Shown: positions 22,876 through 35,440, numbered from the stretch's first letter. The stretch: DNA of 64,000 bases from Watersipora subatra (GCF_963576615.1 NC_088714.1:66047667-66111666); one strand, 5' to 3'. The notes: a model not told the origin generated them from the sequence alone. Made by a program: numbers and translations.

Positions 22876-25800
22876 ATGAACTCAAAAAATGTGAGATTTA
22901 AAGTAGACTCGGGTGCTGCAGTTTCGGCTATACCAATTAGTGTCTGCGATGCTCTTGAGTTGAAACTGACACCTACTACTCGAGAATTGTTCGGCACAAG
23001 AAACACTAAGCTTACAGTACCTGGAGTGGCTATCGTAGAACTATCTCATGAAGGAAGAAGCCACAAAGAGAGGGTTTACGTTGTTGAAGGGCTTGCTAGT
23101 CCTCTGTTAGGCAAACCGGCCATCAAACGGCTAGGCATTCTCAAAGTGTCTGAAATTGCAGAAGGTTCTTCAACAGGTTGGAAGGAGATGTTTCCGTCAT
23201 TGTTCTCAGGCTTAGGTACCATGAGATCCAGAGTTCATATTCAGCTGAAAGATGAAAGAACTCCTTTTGCTCAATTTACTCCCAGAAGAATAGCTGCAGC
23301 TCGGCGCCGGCCTTTACAAGAAGAGCTCCACCGGATGGAGAGAATTGGAGTTATCCAGAGGATAGAGGAGCCCACAGACTGGTGCGCTCCTTGTATAGTT
23401 GTGCCCAAGAAAGATGGGAAGATCAGAGTATGCCTAGATTTTACCCACCTGAATAAAGCAGTAAAAAGGGCTTACCACCCACTTCCAGCCACTGATGAGA
23501 CAATAGCCAGTCTGGATAAGTCACGAGTGTTCTCGAAATTAGATGCAAACAGCGGGTATTAGCAGCTTCGGTTGGATGAAAGTTCACAAAAACTGACTAC
23601 TTTTATCACACCGTTTGGTAGGTTTTTCTGCAAGCGTTTACCTTTGGCATTTCATCGGCTCCCGAAATATTTCAAAGGGAGATGCAGAAGGCTCTGGAGG
23701 GCATTGAAGGTGTGTTATGTCAAATGGATGACATCTTAATTCACACGGAAACTGAAGATGAACACGTCAGTAAAGTGAAAGAAGTCTTATCACGTCTGGC
23801 TTCTGCAGGCATTACTCTAAATGAAGAAAAGTGTGAGTTCTCTCGGACTCGTATCACCTTTTTGGGTCATGTAATAGACGAATCAGGGATACATGCAGAT
23901 CCAGGAAAAGTATCAGCCATACAAGATTTCCCTATCCCAAAAAACAGGAAAGGCTTAAAGAGATTCCTTGGTATGGTCAATTATCTTAGTAAGTTTATGT
24001 CTACCCTAGCAGATGACACCATCAAGATGAGATTTCTACTCAAGCTGAAAGATAATGATTGGTATTGGACAGCTGAAATGATCGAAGGGTTTGAGGTGCT
24101 GAAGCAAAAGATCTCTTTCCCGGTGCTAGTCCCATTTGATATTGAAGCCGAGACTTGGCTTTCTACCGACGTTTCCTCCTATGGTTTAGGAGCAGCGATT
24201 TTCTAGAAAACTGTTGATGGCTTCAAGCCTATAGCATTGGCGTCGCGGGCCCTTACGGACACAGAAAAGCGGTATGCTCAAATAGAAAAGGAGGCTCTGG
24301 CCATGTGTTGGGCAGCAGAAAAGTTCTACTACTATCTAGCTGGCCATGACTTCAAAATCGAAACTGACCACAAACCTCTGGTATCGATTATGGCGGAGAA
24401 AGAACTATTCAAATTCCCCATTCGTGTTCAGAGGTTTCGTTTGCGCATGATTCGGTTTTCGTATGATGTCACATACATCCCTGGAGAGAAGTTGATAGTT
24501 GCCCATGCTTTGAGCAGAGCCCCAGCAAGAACAGAAAAAGTGTCAGAACCGGAGCCTTTACTCATTCAGGAAATGATGTAAGAGCTCCCGATATCTCGAG
24601 CCAGAAGAGAGCAATCCCAAACCCCACAGCTAGTCAATTAATGAGGTATATTCAAAAGGGTTGGCCAAACTACCGTGATCTGCCTCAATATTTGAAAAAG
24701 TACAATTCGTTCAAAGAGGAGTTGACTGTTGTGGGAGGATTGCTGTTTTATTACAACAGATTGTATATTCCCTTGAGTGAACAAGAGAGGGCCCTGCAGG
24801 ACATTCATAGGGGGCATCTGGGAGAGAACCGCTGCCTCAGAAGAGCCCAGAGTGCGATTTGGTGGCCAGGGATATCTCAGGACATCAGAGAAATGGTTAA
24901 GCACTGCAACACATGCATTCGCTTTAGGAAAGTACCCACTGAGCCGTTGATCCCTACTCCTCTCCCAAAGAGACCCTGGTGGCGGCTTACAATGAATTTC
25001 TGCACCGTTGATGAGAGAGGTGATGAGTATTTGGTTATTAGTGACTATTATAGCCGAGCCACTGCTGCAGAGGTGTGCAGAACTGTCAACAAGGTCATAT
25101 GTACATTAGGGGCACCTCACATCATTGTAACAGACAACGGTCCACAGTTCATTTCTGAAAACTTTGCTCAACTAATGAAGAAATGGGACATTGTTCAACG
25201 AATCAGTTCCCCTAGAAACCCCCAAGCAAATGGTCATGCAGAGAGAGTGGTGCAAACATTCAAGAAGCTTGTGGCAAAAAACGTTGAGATTGAATCTGCT
25301 ATTATGTGCTGTAATGACAGTCCTTTGCAGAATGGCTATACCCCTGCCCAGCTGCTCATGGGAAGAAGGTTGAATTCAATGGGCTATCTCGTCAACAGTC
25401 CAGTAGATGTAAAGAAGTTTCGCGTTTATGCAGCAGACTACAGAGGTAGGCAGGCTCATACTTTCAATCAACGGCACAGGGCGATTGAACGAGACCAAGT
25501 GCCTGTCGGAACTCGGATGGTTCTCAACGACCCCTCAGCCAAACCGTTGAGAGCTGTTGTGATGGCGTCCTCTGGCAGAGAAGTTGCGTTGAAGACTGAC
25601 AATGGAGCCATGCTGCGCAGGAACAGAAAACTAGTGCAAGTTGATAAACCCATTGAGTCGTCCCCATCTGATGAGAGATGTATATCAAGAGAAGACAGCG
25701 CTCATCCTACACTGAACACTAGAAGTGAAGCGAGCACCAGTCAGGTAACCATGTTACCTAGGAGAGAGAACTTGACAGATACTGGACCTCGGCAGTCGCC

Positions 25801-26074
25801 TGTGCCAAATGCACCTGCTTCCGCATCTCTGCAGTTACAGACTCCTCAAGTGAATAGGACCGTTGAGCGGTCACCTCCCTCGAAAAGCGGTTGTTCTCCG
25901 CAGGCACCGACTGCGGCGCCCACTAGAAAGCGCAAAGAGAGTAAGGGATCAACCGGTCTCAGTCTTCAGTCTCAGCCAGCACTCATCCCCTCTAATACTC
26001 ATCGTCAGAGTGTACAGACCCATCAGACACGGGCCGGGAGAGTTGTAAAACCTCCAGATAAACTCAACCTGTAA
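22876..26074 (+). pseudogene. Pol region of the Ty3/Gypsy element, broken
   Basis: Recognisable parts in order: aspartic protease (VDSGAAVSAIP), reverse transcriptase fingers and palm (VPKKDGKIRVCLDF and the catalytic-type QMDDILIH), RNase H (IETDHKPLVSI region), a zinc-binding integrase N-terminus (HRGHLGENRC, CNTCIRFRK) and the integrase core (ITDNGPQF-like IVTDNGPQF, then ISSPRNPQANGHAERVV). The C-terminus is basic and Pro/Ser-rich. This domain order places it in Ty3/Gypsy, in the broad group of animal K02A2.6-like elements. It is broken in about three or four places and would not give one polyprotein. Confidence 0.85.
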
Positions 26075-26233
26075 TGGGTTATTCTTTGTTTTGTAAATAT
26101 TGTCTGTCTCTATACTCACTGACTTTTATGTGGCTAACATTGTTATTCTACTAATTTCGAGTTTTGTTTCCCCCCCCCCCCCCCGTGATGCGGCGACGTC
26201 ATGGGGAGATTTGCATAAATCTTGAGGGGAAGG

Positions 26234-26454
26234 TGTAAGGTAATACCTAACAGGAATTACGATCTGTATTTATGACATCACGGGCGGAGGAGATCAAGGA
26301 CAAAAGATGGAAGGGGATGTTTCCGGTAGAAGGGGATCGGCTGGAAAAAAGGGAGGACCGGAGGCTACGATGAGAGCGGGATTATTCTGGGCGCGGTTCA
26401 CGGAGGAGGAGCAACTGACGTACGGATAATCAAGTAAGATCATATAGCTTCATA
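26234..26454 (+). repeat. 3' LTR of the Ty3/Gypsy element
   Basis: Near-copy of 21381-21601, followed by the GTATT target repeat. Confidence 0.88.
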
Positions 26455-26898
26455 GTATTCCCTGGGGCGGCTGCCGGCTGAGCCGCCGCAACGTTTTAGG
26501 ATTTTTAGCAGCTAAGTACAGTCAAACTAGGATAACTCGCCCTCAGATAAAAATAAAACGTAAAATTTTATCACGAACACTTGGTTAACTCGAACGGATT
26601 TGTTTGGTCCGTTTCCACGCAATGATAAATTGTTTTAGATAACTCGAGCTCAACATCACTAACTTTAACAGTGATTTGCCCAACGGCTACGGGAACGGTT
26701 TTTATCACTTATTCCAAGCCATGGAGATAAACGTCAACGTTCAATAGTTCTTTGGCGTCATTATTATCATCATCGCCAAAATATTGTTGTTAACGATTTT
26801 TATAAAGGTTTGCAAAAGGTCAAGTTTTAACAAACATACGCTTGGCAATGGCCCAACGAAAGCGTTGAAATTAGGGCTTGAAACCTTCGGATGAACTT

Positions 26899-27160
26899 AA
26901 AGGTTGACTTGCAACAAAATTAACATTACAGTTAATTGGTATCAAAAGGTTCACCGTGTCTTACTATGTTGTGTTGTAAGTGCCAAATATGTGGAAATGT
27001 GATTACAAGCTCTTAAAAGCTCAAAAACAAAAAGCCGCTGTAGATTGGAATCTCTTTATTTCGATAACGTAACCATGAAATTTGGTTATTGTCGTGTCAC
27101 GTATGTTCTCACGTGAATTGAAAGGCCAATATTTAATATTAAACTTATCGTAGTACTAGT
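26899..27160 (+). repeat. GGTTGACTTGCAAC-family dispersed repeat, copy 1
   Basis: Starts AAAGGTTGACTTGCAACAAA and contains GTGATTACAAGCTCTTAAAA. Other copies are at 28062-28085 (stub), 34091-34170, 39136-39440 and 40440-40695 (inverted). The copies share one sharp end, so this is probably the terminus of a DNA element. The class is unknown. Confidence 0.65.
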
Positions 27161-27194
27161 TTATGACAAACACTTCGGGTTTTACCGAAGACCC

Positions 27195-27410
27195 CCGTAT
27201 CAAATATAGATGCTCGCTACTTTACAGTTTTGTTTCGGGCTGATCTAGGAAAAATCTAGTTCCTATCCAAAAAGTCCTAGGGGAGCGCCATGGTATACGG
27301 TGTATATGGTAGCAAAATTTCCGTTCCTATCCTAAGTGTTATTTCCCATTAACTCGCTACAACCCGCGAAATTAGTTCTCGTTGCCATTCCGCTAGAACC
27401 TTGGTGAGCA
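27195..27410 (+). repeat. Dispersed repeat, copy 2 of 3
   Basis: Contains GAAAAATCTAGTTCCTATCC and TATACGGTGTATATGGTAG, and ends near ACTCGCTACAACCCGCGAAA. Relatives are at 4635-4770 and 37440-37545. Confidence 0.55.
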
Positions 27411-27444
27411 AATGATAACTAATGATCATTTATTGAGAATACTC

Positions 27445-27600
27445 GGAATCATACCTGCCAACTCTCACGCATTGGGCGTGAGACTCACGCAATCACCCCA
27501 AAAAAAAAAATTGAAATGTGTGAGATTTTTGATACATTGAATTGATACATCAATTGCCCCAAAACCAAATCTCACGCATTGCCCCACTCTTGGGTTGTCA
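27445..27600. repeat. CTCACGC-rich short repeat
   Basis: TACCTGCCAACTCTCACGC, then GCGTGAGACTCACGC with a poly-A run, then CTCACGCATTGCCCCAC. The inverted CTCACGC/GCGTGAG motifs resemble a small, widespread invertebrate MITE, but ends are not clear. Confidence 0.4.
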
Positions 27601-27639
27601 GGTCAGCTCAGAATACACAGTGCATTATCTTCATTGTTA

Positions 27640-27985
27640 ATTAAGAGTGGTATATTGTTAATGTTGAGTGGTGTATTGTTGACATAGAGTGGTGTATTGT
27701 TGACCTTGAGTGGTATATTGTTAACTTTGAGTGGTGTATTGTTAACCTTGAGTGGTGTATTGTTGACCTTTAGTGATGTATTGCTGACCTTGAGTGGTGT
27801 ATTGTTAACTTTGAGTGGTGTATTGTTCACTTTGAGTGGTGTATTGTTCACTTTCAGTGGTGTATTGTCGACCTTCAGTGGTGTATCGTTGACACATGAT
27901 GATAGTGGTGTATTGTGGACTCACAGTGGTGTATTGTAGACTCACAGTGGTGCATTGTTGACTGAGTGGTATATTGTTAAGTAGT
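27640..27985. repeat. 21-bp minisatellite, about 16 units
   Basis: Unit about GTTGACCTTGAGTGGTGTATT with small variations. Because the unit is a multiple of three it leaves long open frames on both strands (repeats of NNTPLKV on minus), but these have no gene context. Confidence 0.85.
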
Positions 27986-28079
27986 ATATAATTATATAAG
28001 CATTTCTCCACCATCCTGAGCTGAGTACTTTATTATTATTACTGCACAGGTTTATTAAGACTAAAGGTTGACTTGCAAC

Positions 28080-29225
28080 AAAATGCAATACACAGTGATT
28101 ATACCCTGCACAACATTACTCACTTACTTTAACCGACTGCAGCTGTACCTTTTTGTCAGCATCACTCTTTAGAACAAGATTGCATCTAGGTCAGTACATG
28201 TGCAATAGGCTTTGAAGTTTGTTAGTAGTAGTCTGAGCCAAATACTGGTATTATTTCCTAAACTACTGTTACAATACTCATTCTGTTTGTTTACAGCTAA
28301 AAGACCAGTGGCTACTCCATTGCCATGTACACGGTACGTACGTTCATCAATTTAGATGGTCTTCAAGCATATGTAAAAGAACATGAGCTGAGACACACGG
28401 TGAAATATGTGGTCATAAAGCAAGACAAGAGCTTCACTGCTCCACTCAATGCAGGTACGCTCTTAATGCTCTGAAACTGGTTACTTACAGGCTTAAATAT
28501 GTATATATATCTAAATATATATAAAAAAATATATATATATAACGTTCAATCAGGCCTGTCTGAGCTAGAATTGAGTCTCGGGTGACAGATTTTATTGCAT
28601 GTATAACAAGCATGATTGATCAGCCTTCTGTTTTTGTTTAGTGATATTACACTAGGTTTTCAGCTCAGTTACTAATAGCGTATGAATCATTGAATCCTTG
28701 AAAGATTATGCAGTATATAGATATATACATGTATATATAAGTTTATATATATATACAAACTTTGCTTCTGTTTGGGGTGCTGTAATTTTTTCCATTTCCT
28801 TAATCTTCAGAAAGTCTTGCAAAGAAGTCCAGGCGTTTCGTTTCGAAGATAATACTATGCAAATATGGCTGAAATATCAACAGAAGGAATAAGCAGCAAT
28901 ACAAAGACAAAGTGCAAGTGAGTGACAGGGATTTGTATATAGGGCTGACGTACTGCACTCATGGTAGATATCAATAGCAACGCTACTTTTCTACATGTAT
29001 CAGACTCTTCTGCTTTTTTCTTGCCCAAATTATAATTTGTTGTTTCAGCGTAGTATTTGTATTTGCTTCACTCAGTGAGTTCATGCTTAGTTGGGTCATA
29101 TAAAATATCTATCCAACTGTGTTGTAGAAGGAGATTAATTCTGATCATCCATCAGTGAGGAAACAGTGAAATCTGGTTCAGGACACGATAAAAATGGATT
29201 GCCCTGCCAGATTGACAATAAAGAG
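28080..29225. repeat. Left arm of a 1.2-kb inverted duplication
   Basis: Matches 35663-36915 in reverse orientation, from the CAGCTGTACC block through two exons of the CARF-like gene to CAGATTGACAATAA. The arms are about 6.4 kb apart and the P-type transposon lies between them. Microsatellite tracts inside the arms differ in length. Confidence 0.75.
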
Positions 29226-31404
29226 AATAGTCAGATATCCTGATTTTCAGGTTGGTGTTTCAAAGTTGTCAGTACATTCATGTCAACAAATGTCAATACC
29301 GCGTCAATGTCAGTATAAATTTTTTTCATAACTATTCACTACCCTAGATAGCTGTGCCAACATTGAAATAATTTACATGTTGTCACACCAACATTCTAAT
29401 GTAGGTATTGTCCAATGTCAGCTATATAAACGTCCAATTTTTCCAAACTTGCTAGTGATATTGAGCACTTAATCTGTCTCCTTGGTCTGATCAGTGTCAT
29501 TTATGCAGTTATCAATGATAACATTTATACCAAGAAAAACATTATTTGTTTCTAGGTTAAAGTCGATGTCTGAAAACACTTCTGTCAAAACACAGAAGAC
29601 TAAGATGCTGAGGAGCATGAAGGATGCCTGGCCATTGAGGCTAGAAGAGTACTTTTTACTCAGTCTACCCAAAGTGAAATGTCATCGAAATCACTCAGTT
29701 GGCAAAGTATGTTAAAAATATCATCTTTACTATTAATGTCTTTGGATATATTTGTATGAATGGCTCTCATAAAAAATAGAATAACCGTGCAACTGTACAT
29801 TGTTATCACAGAAGCTGAGCAAAGTGTGATTGCTCCTTTCCACCATGCAATTAAATCGGTGAAAAGAGACAAACGTACTCCATTACACATTGTGCCCACA
29901 GTCTGTACATGTTATAAACAAATTTGTGCATTACTCAAGTTATTTTCTATCTGACACCCACACTTGTATATATTCTTTTTAGCAAGCAGGTATGCTTCAA
30001 AATGTCGATGACGCAATCAAGTGTTCTATGGTGTCCCAAGGAGTTAATTTTCTACCTGAGATGAGGCCACACATACTGGAGTATCTTAAAACCATGTTCA
30101 TGGATGCCCTTCTTGACAGATATAATAGAAGATATTGGCCTACAGATGGCGACACTGCCAATCACATGCATTCTGCATTCTCTTCCATGATGTTAGTATT
30201 GAATTTCAATAATATTCATTCCACAGCTGAGATTCTCATTGGGTGTTTGCATTGAATTTTCATGACAATGCTTAAAAGCCACATAATCGATAATTTTTCT
30301 TTTGTAGTTGCTAACGATCGAATTAATTTTTGCTGAAAGTAGCCAGGCCTTATATATGTACTTTATACTTTCACTAAATTGAATGTCATATGAAAGCCAT
30401 TGTTTTTGTTGCATAGGAGCCAATTCTATCACTACAGTTTGTGTGGGAAAATTGTTTCACTACTTTACGATGGTCTCTTTGAAGGCTTAGAAAAACATCC
30501 GGGCAAAGAGTTGGCATTGGCAGTTGAATCAGTTCAAGCACAAAATGGCTCTATCGATTGTGGCCTCTTTGCAGTTATGTACTTGGTCGAAACCTTATTT
30601 GGAACTAACCTCCGCAAAACTGCATTCGATCAGCAGAAACTCAGGGCACATGTTGTGACCTGCCTCCAGCAGGGTGAATGGACACAGTTCCCTCGAACTG
30701 CCATCAAAGGTCAGACGGACCAGGGCCCACACCATCCGTGACAAGGTAAGAAATCATTGATACAACTACACGAATAATCACACAATTCTTTTGCATGTCA
30801 ACAAACCTCTTGGTGTTGATAACAAAATTCATGAAACACATCTTGGGGTTCACAAAACACACCTGGGGGTGTTTCAATTATCCTGCAAAACGTCCAGTAA
30901 ATGGTTTTCTCCTCGTTAAAACTTAGTGGAAGGGGTATTTCAATCAGACTTTCTGCAAACTTTCCGCTCTTCAAAAATTTTATATACACAATGCATTGGT
31001 TTAAAGAAAAGTCAACATCTGGTCTGCGTTGCGGCTATCAGTTTTAGTTTGCGAGAAATGAGAAAATAATGGAACTTCTTCATTTGTTGGAACACATTGG
31101 ATGGTGGCATTTTATTTATTTTATTATTTTATTCATAGTAAATGGTCAATTCACCGAAAAAATATTTCGATGATGATGAAAGAAATATTTATGATAGGAT
31201 TTCCATACTTTCTGTTAACAAGCCAGCCTATGTTCATTTTAGCTATTCTGCACGTGTCAAAGGCCTCATGACTACACCGATTTCGATGCGCCTGGCGGAG
31301 GGATGGTACTGTGTGGCAGTTGTAACGAATGGTTTCATCGTCGGTGCATCATTATCAAACCCACAGATTTGGAGCCTTTCACTGGAGCTGTGGATAATGA
31401 ATAG
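28325..31404 (+). pseudogene. CARF-like / Ulp1 protease / PHD-finger gene, decayed
   Basis: Seven exons can be traced. 28325-28454 begins MYTVRTFINLDGLQAYVKEH. 28811-28917 is next. About 29130-29250 contains DCPARLTIKRIVRYPDFQ. 29556-29706 contains FLLSLPKVKCHRNHSVGK. 29983-30191 contains NRRYWPTDGDTANHMHSAF. 30417-30745 is a Ulp1/C48 core with the catalytic-type QNGSIDCGLFAVMYL and then EWTQFPR. 31243-31404 is a PHD finger (FCTCQRPHD, then MVLCGSCNEWFHRRC). Most joins keep phase, and donors and acceptors are canonical. Defects: an in-frame TGA in the second exon (28870) and one in the third, a one-base frame change late in the Ulp1 exon, and an uncertain third-fourth join. In the family the N-terminal part resembles calcium-responsive transcription factor-like repeats and Ulp1 removes SUMO-type modifiers. 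It may be a multicopy, transposon-associated gene. Confidence 0.6.
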
Positions 31405-31447
31405 CAATGTAGAAGGTGTGATCCTCTAGGTTAGGCTTTTACTTATT

Positions 31448-31870
31448 TACCCTAGGACACTTATGTATTCGCCTCATCTAACTTTCGCGTTTTCGCTGAG
31501 TCATCCTCTCGCGAAAATTTCATGAGCGAAACTAAACTATTATAATGAACAAGCGAAAACGCAGAATTAAATAGCTTTGTTCATTGATAGTCCAAGAAAC
31601 AAATGGCAGCAAGCGATCAAATTGCGTTATCGATCTCGGCTACACAATTCTACCTGCGGTTCAAAATTACAAACTCGACCCAAATTGAAAATTTTTTTCG
31701 TACTGGTAAACCGAACTTGAGGAATCTAATTATGTTTGTTCCACTGCATTTATTTTCACATCACTATATTTTCACACTCATCAGATATGCGAAATTAAGT
31801 TGCAGCGAAACTTTACTCTGTATGCTACTCACAAAACTAAATACTAGCGAAATATAAGTGTCCTAGGGTA
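31448..31870. mobile_element. TA-flanked MITE
   Basis: The ends are TACCCTAGGACACTTAT and its mirror ATAAGTGTCCTAGGGTA; a TA at each side suggests a Tc1/mariner-type target. It is 423 bp, non-coding, with TTCGCT/AGCGAAA motifs repeated inside. It lies just past the PHD exon. Confidence 0.7.
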
Positions 31871-32415
31871 CATACATGATGCAAGATTAACGTTATGGCA
31901 TATGTATAAAGATGTATAAACTTGTTCTACATGTATATGCTCATGATGAAGTTTTAAATATGCTTGTGTCAACAGCCACTGTTTCCGTTTATATTTTGTA
32001 ACGTCTCATTTATATGTTGAGAGAGATGCTTTTTTCTGTTTTCATTATGGCCAATTAGCACCACAAGCCATCAGGGTGGAATGTTTTTATGTGTTTCTAG
32101 TATGTACATGTTGAAAGATATTTGAATACTTGTTTATATATTTATTGATATTTTAATTTATAATGTATTTTGAACTTTTTATGAGTGAGGTAGTGAATAA
32201 AGCCTTTCTTTTGATATCAAAGATAATGTGGATATAACACAGATCTTGTGTCAGTTACGCTGGCCTAACATGCATATTCTATTTCAAAGTGACTGGTTTT
32301 GCATATTGTGCGTGTGCACAAACAAAAAAGAGACAATGTTAAGTTGTAGACACTGTACAGTAAAAACATTTAGCTGTTGATAATGATATCGTGGGTCCCA
32401 GGTGCTCACTAAACC
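31871..32415. other. Gene-free spacer
   Basis: No supported gene. The last 8 bases (ACTAAACC, 32408-32415) are the left target repeat of the P element. Confidence 0.5.
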
Positions 32416-33149
32416 CACTGAACTTAAAACCCCTGGAATGGCAATCACGTGACTTTTACGTTGATAATAATACGTAAACGTATGCGCCATATTGGAGAGC
32501 TAATCGAATGCTAGTTCAGTTTGTAAACAAACGGTGAAAAATGACAGAAATGTACATGTTGAATAGTTATTTTCCAGCTGGGTGTTAATGAAAGCTACTC
32601 CTACACAACGTTTAGAGTGCCCTGATAGAAGAAAACCTATTTATAACATATGGAGTAGGATATATCAAATGATAAGTAGATGTATAATAGATTTTCGTGG
32701 ACCATGTTACTCATACAAACTGTTGTATTACAAATGCATAAACCCAGCAAATGATATATTCAGGCAAATAACAACTGTTCCATTATATTAAAATTTATAT
32801 TACATATGCATAAATGCATATGGAAAAACTTAGCACATGAAGTATTTCGATAAAAACAACACATAGGTATGCTGCCAAAACAGACACTGTTTTCAAGATT
32901 TAAGTGATAATAGCTTATGAATGTATGATATGTATAATACAGTATCTGTAAAAGATGGAATGAACTACTGCAACAACTAAACGGAAATTAACAACCGTTG
33001 TAATAGAGAATAATCAAAATAATGCAAACAAGGAAATGCAGGAATTAGTGTAATCAGATGATTAAACTTATACATACACGTTACAGAAACTGTGTAAAAG
33101 GAGATTTGTATAGAAGTGGATATTGAGCCAAGGTGCATCAGTTTCTTAG

Positions 33150-35440
33150 AACTAAATTAGATTAGGAATAACAGCACAACAACAGCTGCAGATGAATATT
33201 ACAGTGATTATATTATTACTGGCCTTTAAAAAATACTACTTTAGTATTGTATGCCACAAAGATGCACCTTGCAGTTTGAGTGCAGGATTTTAGCATAATG
33301 ATGCTGTCGGAGATCATAAAACGACTGAATAAAGTTTTTCATCAATGACGCAGTGGTTGGATATGCCATCTGCCGTATCCGTAAGGTGTTTCCCAAAGCA
33401 TAACACATCACTAGACCTTACACTACTGATAAAATACACCACACAATGGAGTGGATCTGGCTTTGTATGAATACGAAAGTGTTGATCTGCAACTAGCAGG
33501 ATCCTGATGACATCGTCTGATGGACGCACCAATCCTCCATTGTTTTGTAGCTTGAGTAGAGTATAGAGATGTCGGTACTGGATATTTGATTTAGTGGTAA
33601 CCAGCAACTGACGGCCAATGTCACGACAGCACTTTAGTTAGCTTTTGCACAATGTAGCCAGCTATATAGACTATACTGTTACCTATAACAGAAATTTGAC
33701 ATCTGAAATCATTGAGTTCCACAAACTGATCAACTTCTGGAGTAGCCTGTATGATGAGAATCTCGTTTTGAGCAGTAACATTACCTGTCTTACTAGCATC
33801 TGATTCTGCACCACATTTGATGGTAAGTCTGCGAAGGTAGCCTTAAACTGAGTAACAGTGGGATTATTATTCCAACCCCCTAAACAAAAGCATCAATTAT
33901 AACAATTACATAAAATCAACAAAAATGAATGTCTTATTCACATAAACATAGTACCCTTAATAAACAACCATACAAGTAATAAAATAAATGAAAATAAAAC
34001 AGCTCAAAATGCTACCATATCGCTATGTAAAATGAAAATGTAGCAATTTTCACTGGAAGTCATTCACACCCATCTTAGGCATAAAGCTTAATGGTTGACT
34101 TGCAACAAAATTCACATTACCGTTATTTGATATGAAAAGATTCACCATGTCTTACCCTGCTGTGTTGTAGGCAGGGTTGTTAAAAATCGATGATTTTTTT
34201 TAAATCAAAAAAATCGATTTCTATTGTTTTATTTGATTTTTTTATTTAAATCGATTTTTTTGATTTTTTTGTTCCAAAAAGATGTTTTGTGTTCTAAATT
34301 GCAAGTTATTGCTATCAATTTGGAATTTATGATTTGCAGGAGTATTATGTAGTTTTATTACAACAACTAGGAAATGAAAAAAAACATTTACACAGTTAAC
34401 ATTTGATAAAAAGGACAGCATAATTTATGCGTTGGACATTAAATCCCAGAAACGAAGATGAAGAATCACAGAGAACAGATCACACAACTGCTAAGCTGCA
34501 GACATATTCATAGGCACTTGCTGTGGCAGCTGTCACTGTTTTGGGTGCTGTTTGAGGTTTCTAAATTTTTTTTAGATTATAGCTACTTTAAGTTGAGCAA
34601 CCTTGCAGCACTGTGCTTGACAATATGGTTTTAAATTTAATCATTGAAAAGTATCATTCAACATTGAAAAATATTACCTTTAAATGGCTTCAGTCGAACG
34701 TTTTAACCTGCTGTTAAAACATGGATCATTGAAATGTTCGTTGCAGATAAGTGCTCAAGGATCAGGCTTATTCACTCTTCTGCGGTTGCGATACCATTGT
34801 AAATAACGAGAGTTCTCAGTTGCTTTGTTTGGAAATCTAAAAATTAAAATGAAACTGTAGTAGTTAATTAGCAACAGTAGTAATAACAATAGTATTATTA
34901 CTCTTATCTCCTTACTGCTAGCTAGATCCAGGTACAACAATAAATAATATTATAAGCACGACAAACACTTCCTTCAAATATAAATATTTAGAAATAACCT
35001 AATGGGTTGTAGTTCTAAAATATTAATATAAAAAAAATTCAAAATTTAAATAATAAAAAGCCTTCGTTCTGAAGGAAGAACATTTCACTCACTAGCTTAT
35101 AAATTTATCTAATCACCGACAAAATACAGTCAAACTCGTACACTCAGTAGTGACACTGATCGACTCTCACTCACCCAGTGACTAGTGTAGTAGAACTAAC
35201 TAGTGGCAGTACTAACTAGTAGTAACACAACTATTAGTAGTCGTAGACTTGAGCAATAGTAACAGAACTAGTAGTAGAAGTGACTCACTTGTGAAATGTC
35301 ATGCCTTTTCCTTTAAAAGTCCATTCTTGCAGTTTTTGCAGTTCATGGAATAGCAATAGCACTGTGCACATACACCCTTATCTCTCGTACATAAATTATT
35401 AGTAGCAATCTCAGTAGTCTGTTCCTTTGATTGAGCGGTG
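33150..35440 (-). pseudogene. P-type transposase (THAP9-like), decayed
   Basis: Read on the minus strand. A likely first exon at about 35300-35440 has clustered cysteines (VCAQCYCYSMNCKNCKNG) and, in a neighbouring frame, GMTFHK at a gtgagt donor, recalling the THAP zinc finger. Transposase segments follow: GGWNNNPTVTQFKATFADLP (about 33821-33882), IAGYIVQKL (about 33640-33670) and NNGGLVRPSDDVI (about 33505-33545), ending near 33314. Those motifs occur in this order in THAP9 and P transposases. The segments lie in more than one frame, so several indels have accumulated. The central catalytic part is not identified and may be deleted. Confidence 0.65.
34178..34275. repeat. hAT-end-like AT palindrome inside the P element
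   Basis: CAGGGTTGTTAAAAATCGAT followed by runs of GATTTTTTT and AAATCAAAAAAATCG. This resembles the ends of widespread hAT MITEs. A matching second end was not found. Confidence 0.4.

Larger units (their letters stand above)
21381..26454 (+). mobile_element. Full-length Ty3/Gypsy-type LTR retrotransposon, broken
   Basis: Two 221-bp LTRs starting TGTAAGG are flanked by the 5-bp target repeat GTATT (21376-21380 and 26455-26459). TGGTGTCAGAA just after the 5' LTR is the likely primer-binding site, and GAGGGGAAGG before the 3' LTR is the polypurine tract. Between them lie gag and a pol region in the order protease, reverse transcriptase, RNase H, integrase, which is the Ty3/Gypsy order. Pol is broken, with about three or four breaks. 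The LTRs differ at about 5 percent of sites, so the element is older than the gag-protease one. A cytosine run lies near 26170. Confidence 0.9.

Noticed and set aside
31603-31857. 84-codon ORF
   Set aside because: Lies wholly within the TA-flanked MITE, with no domain.
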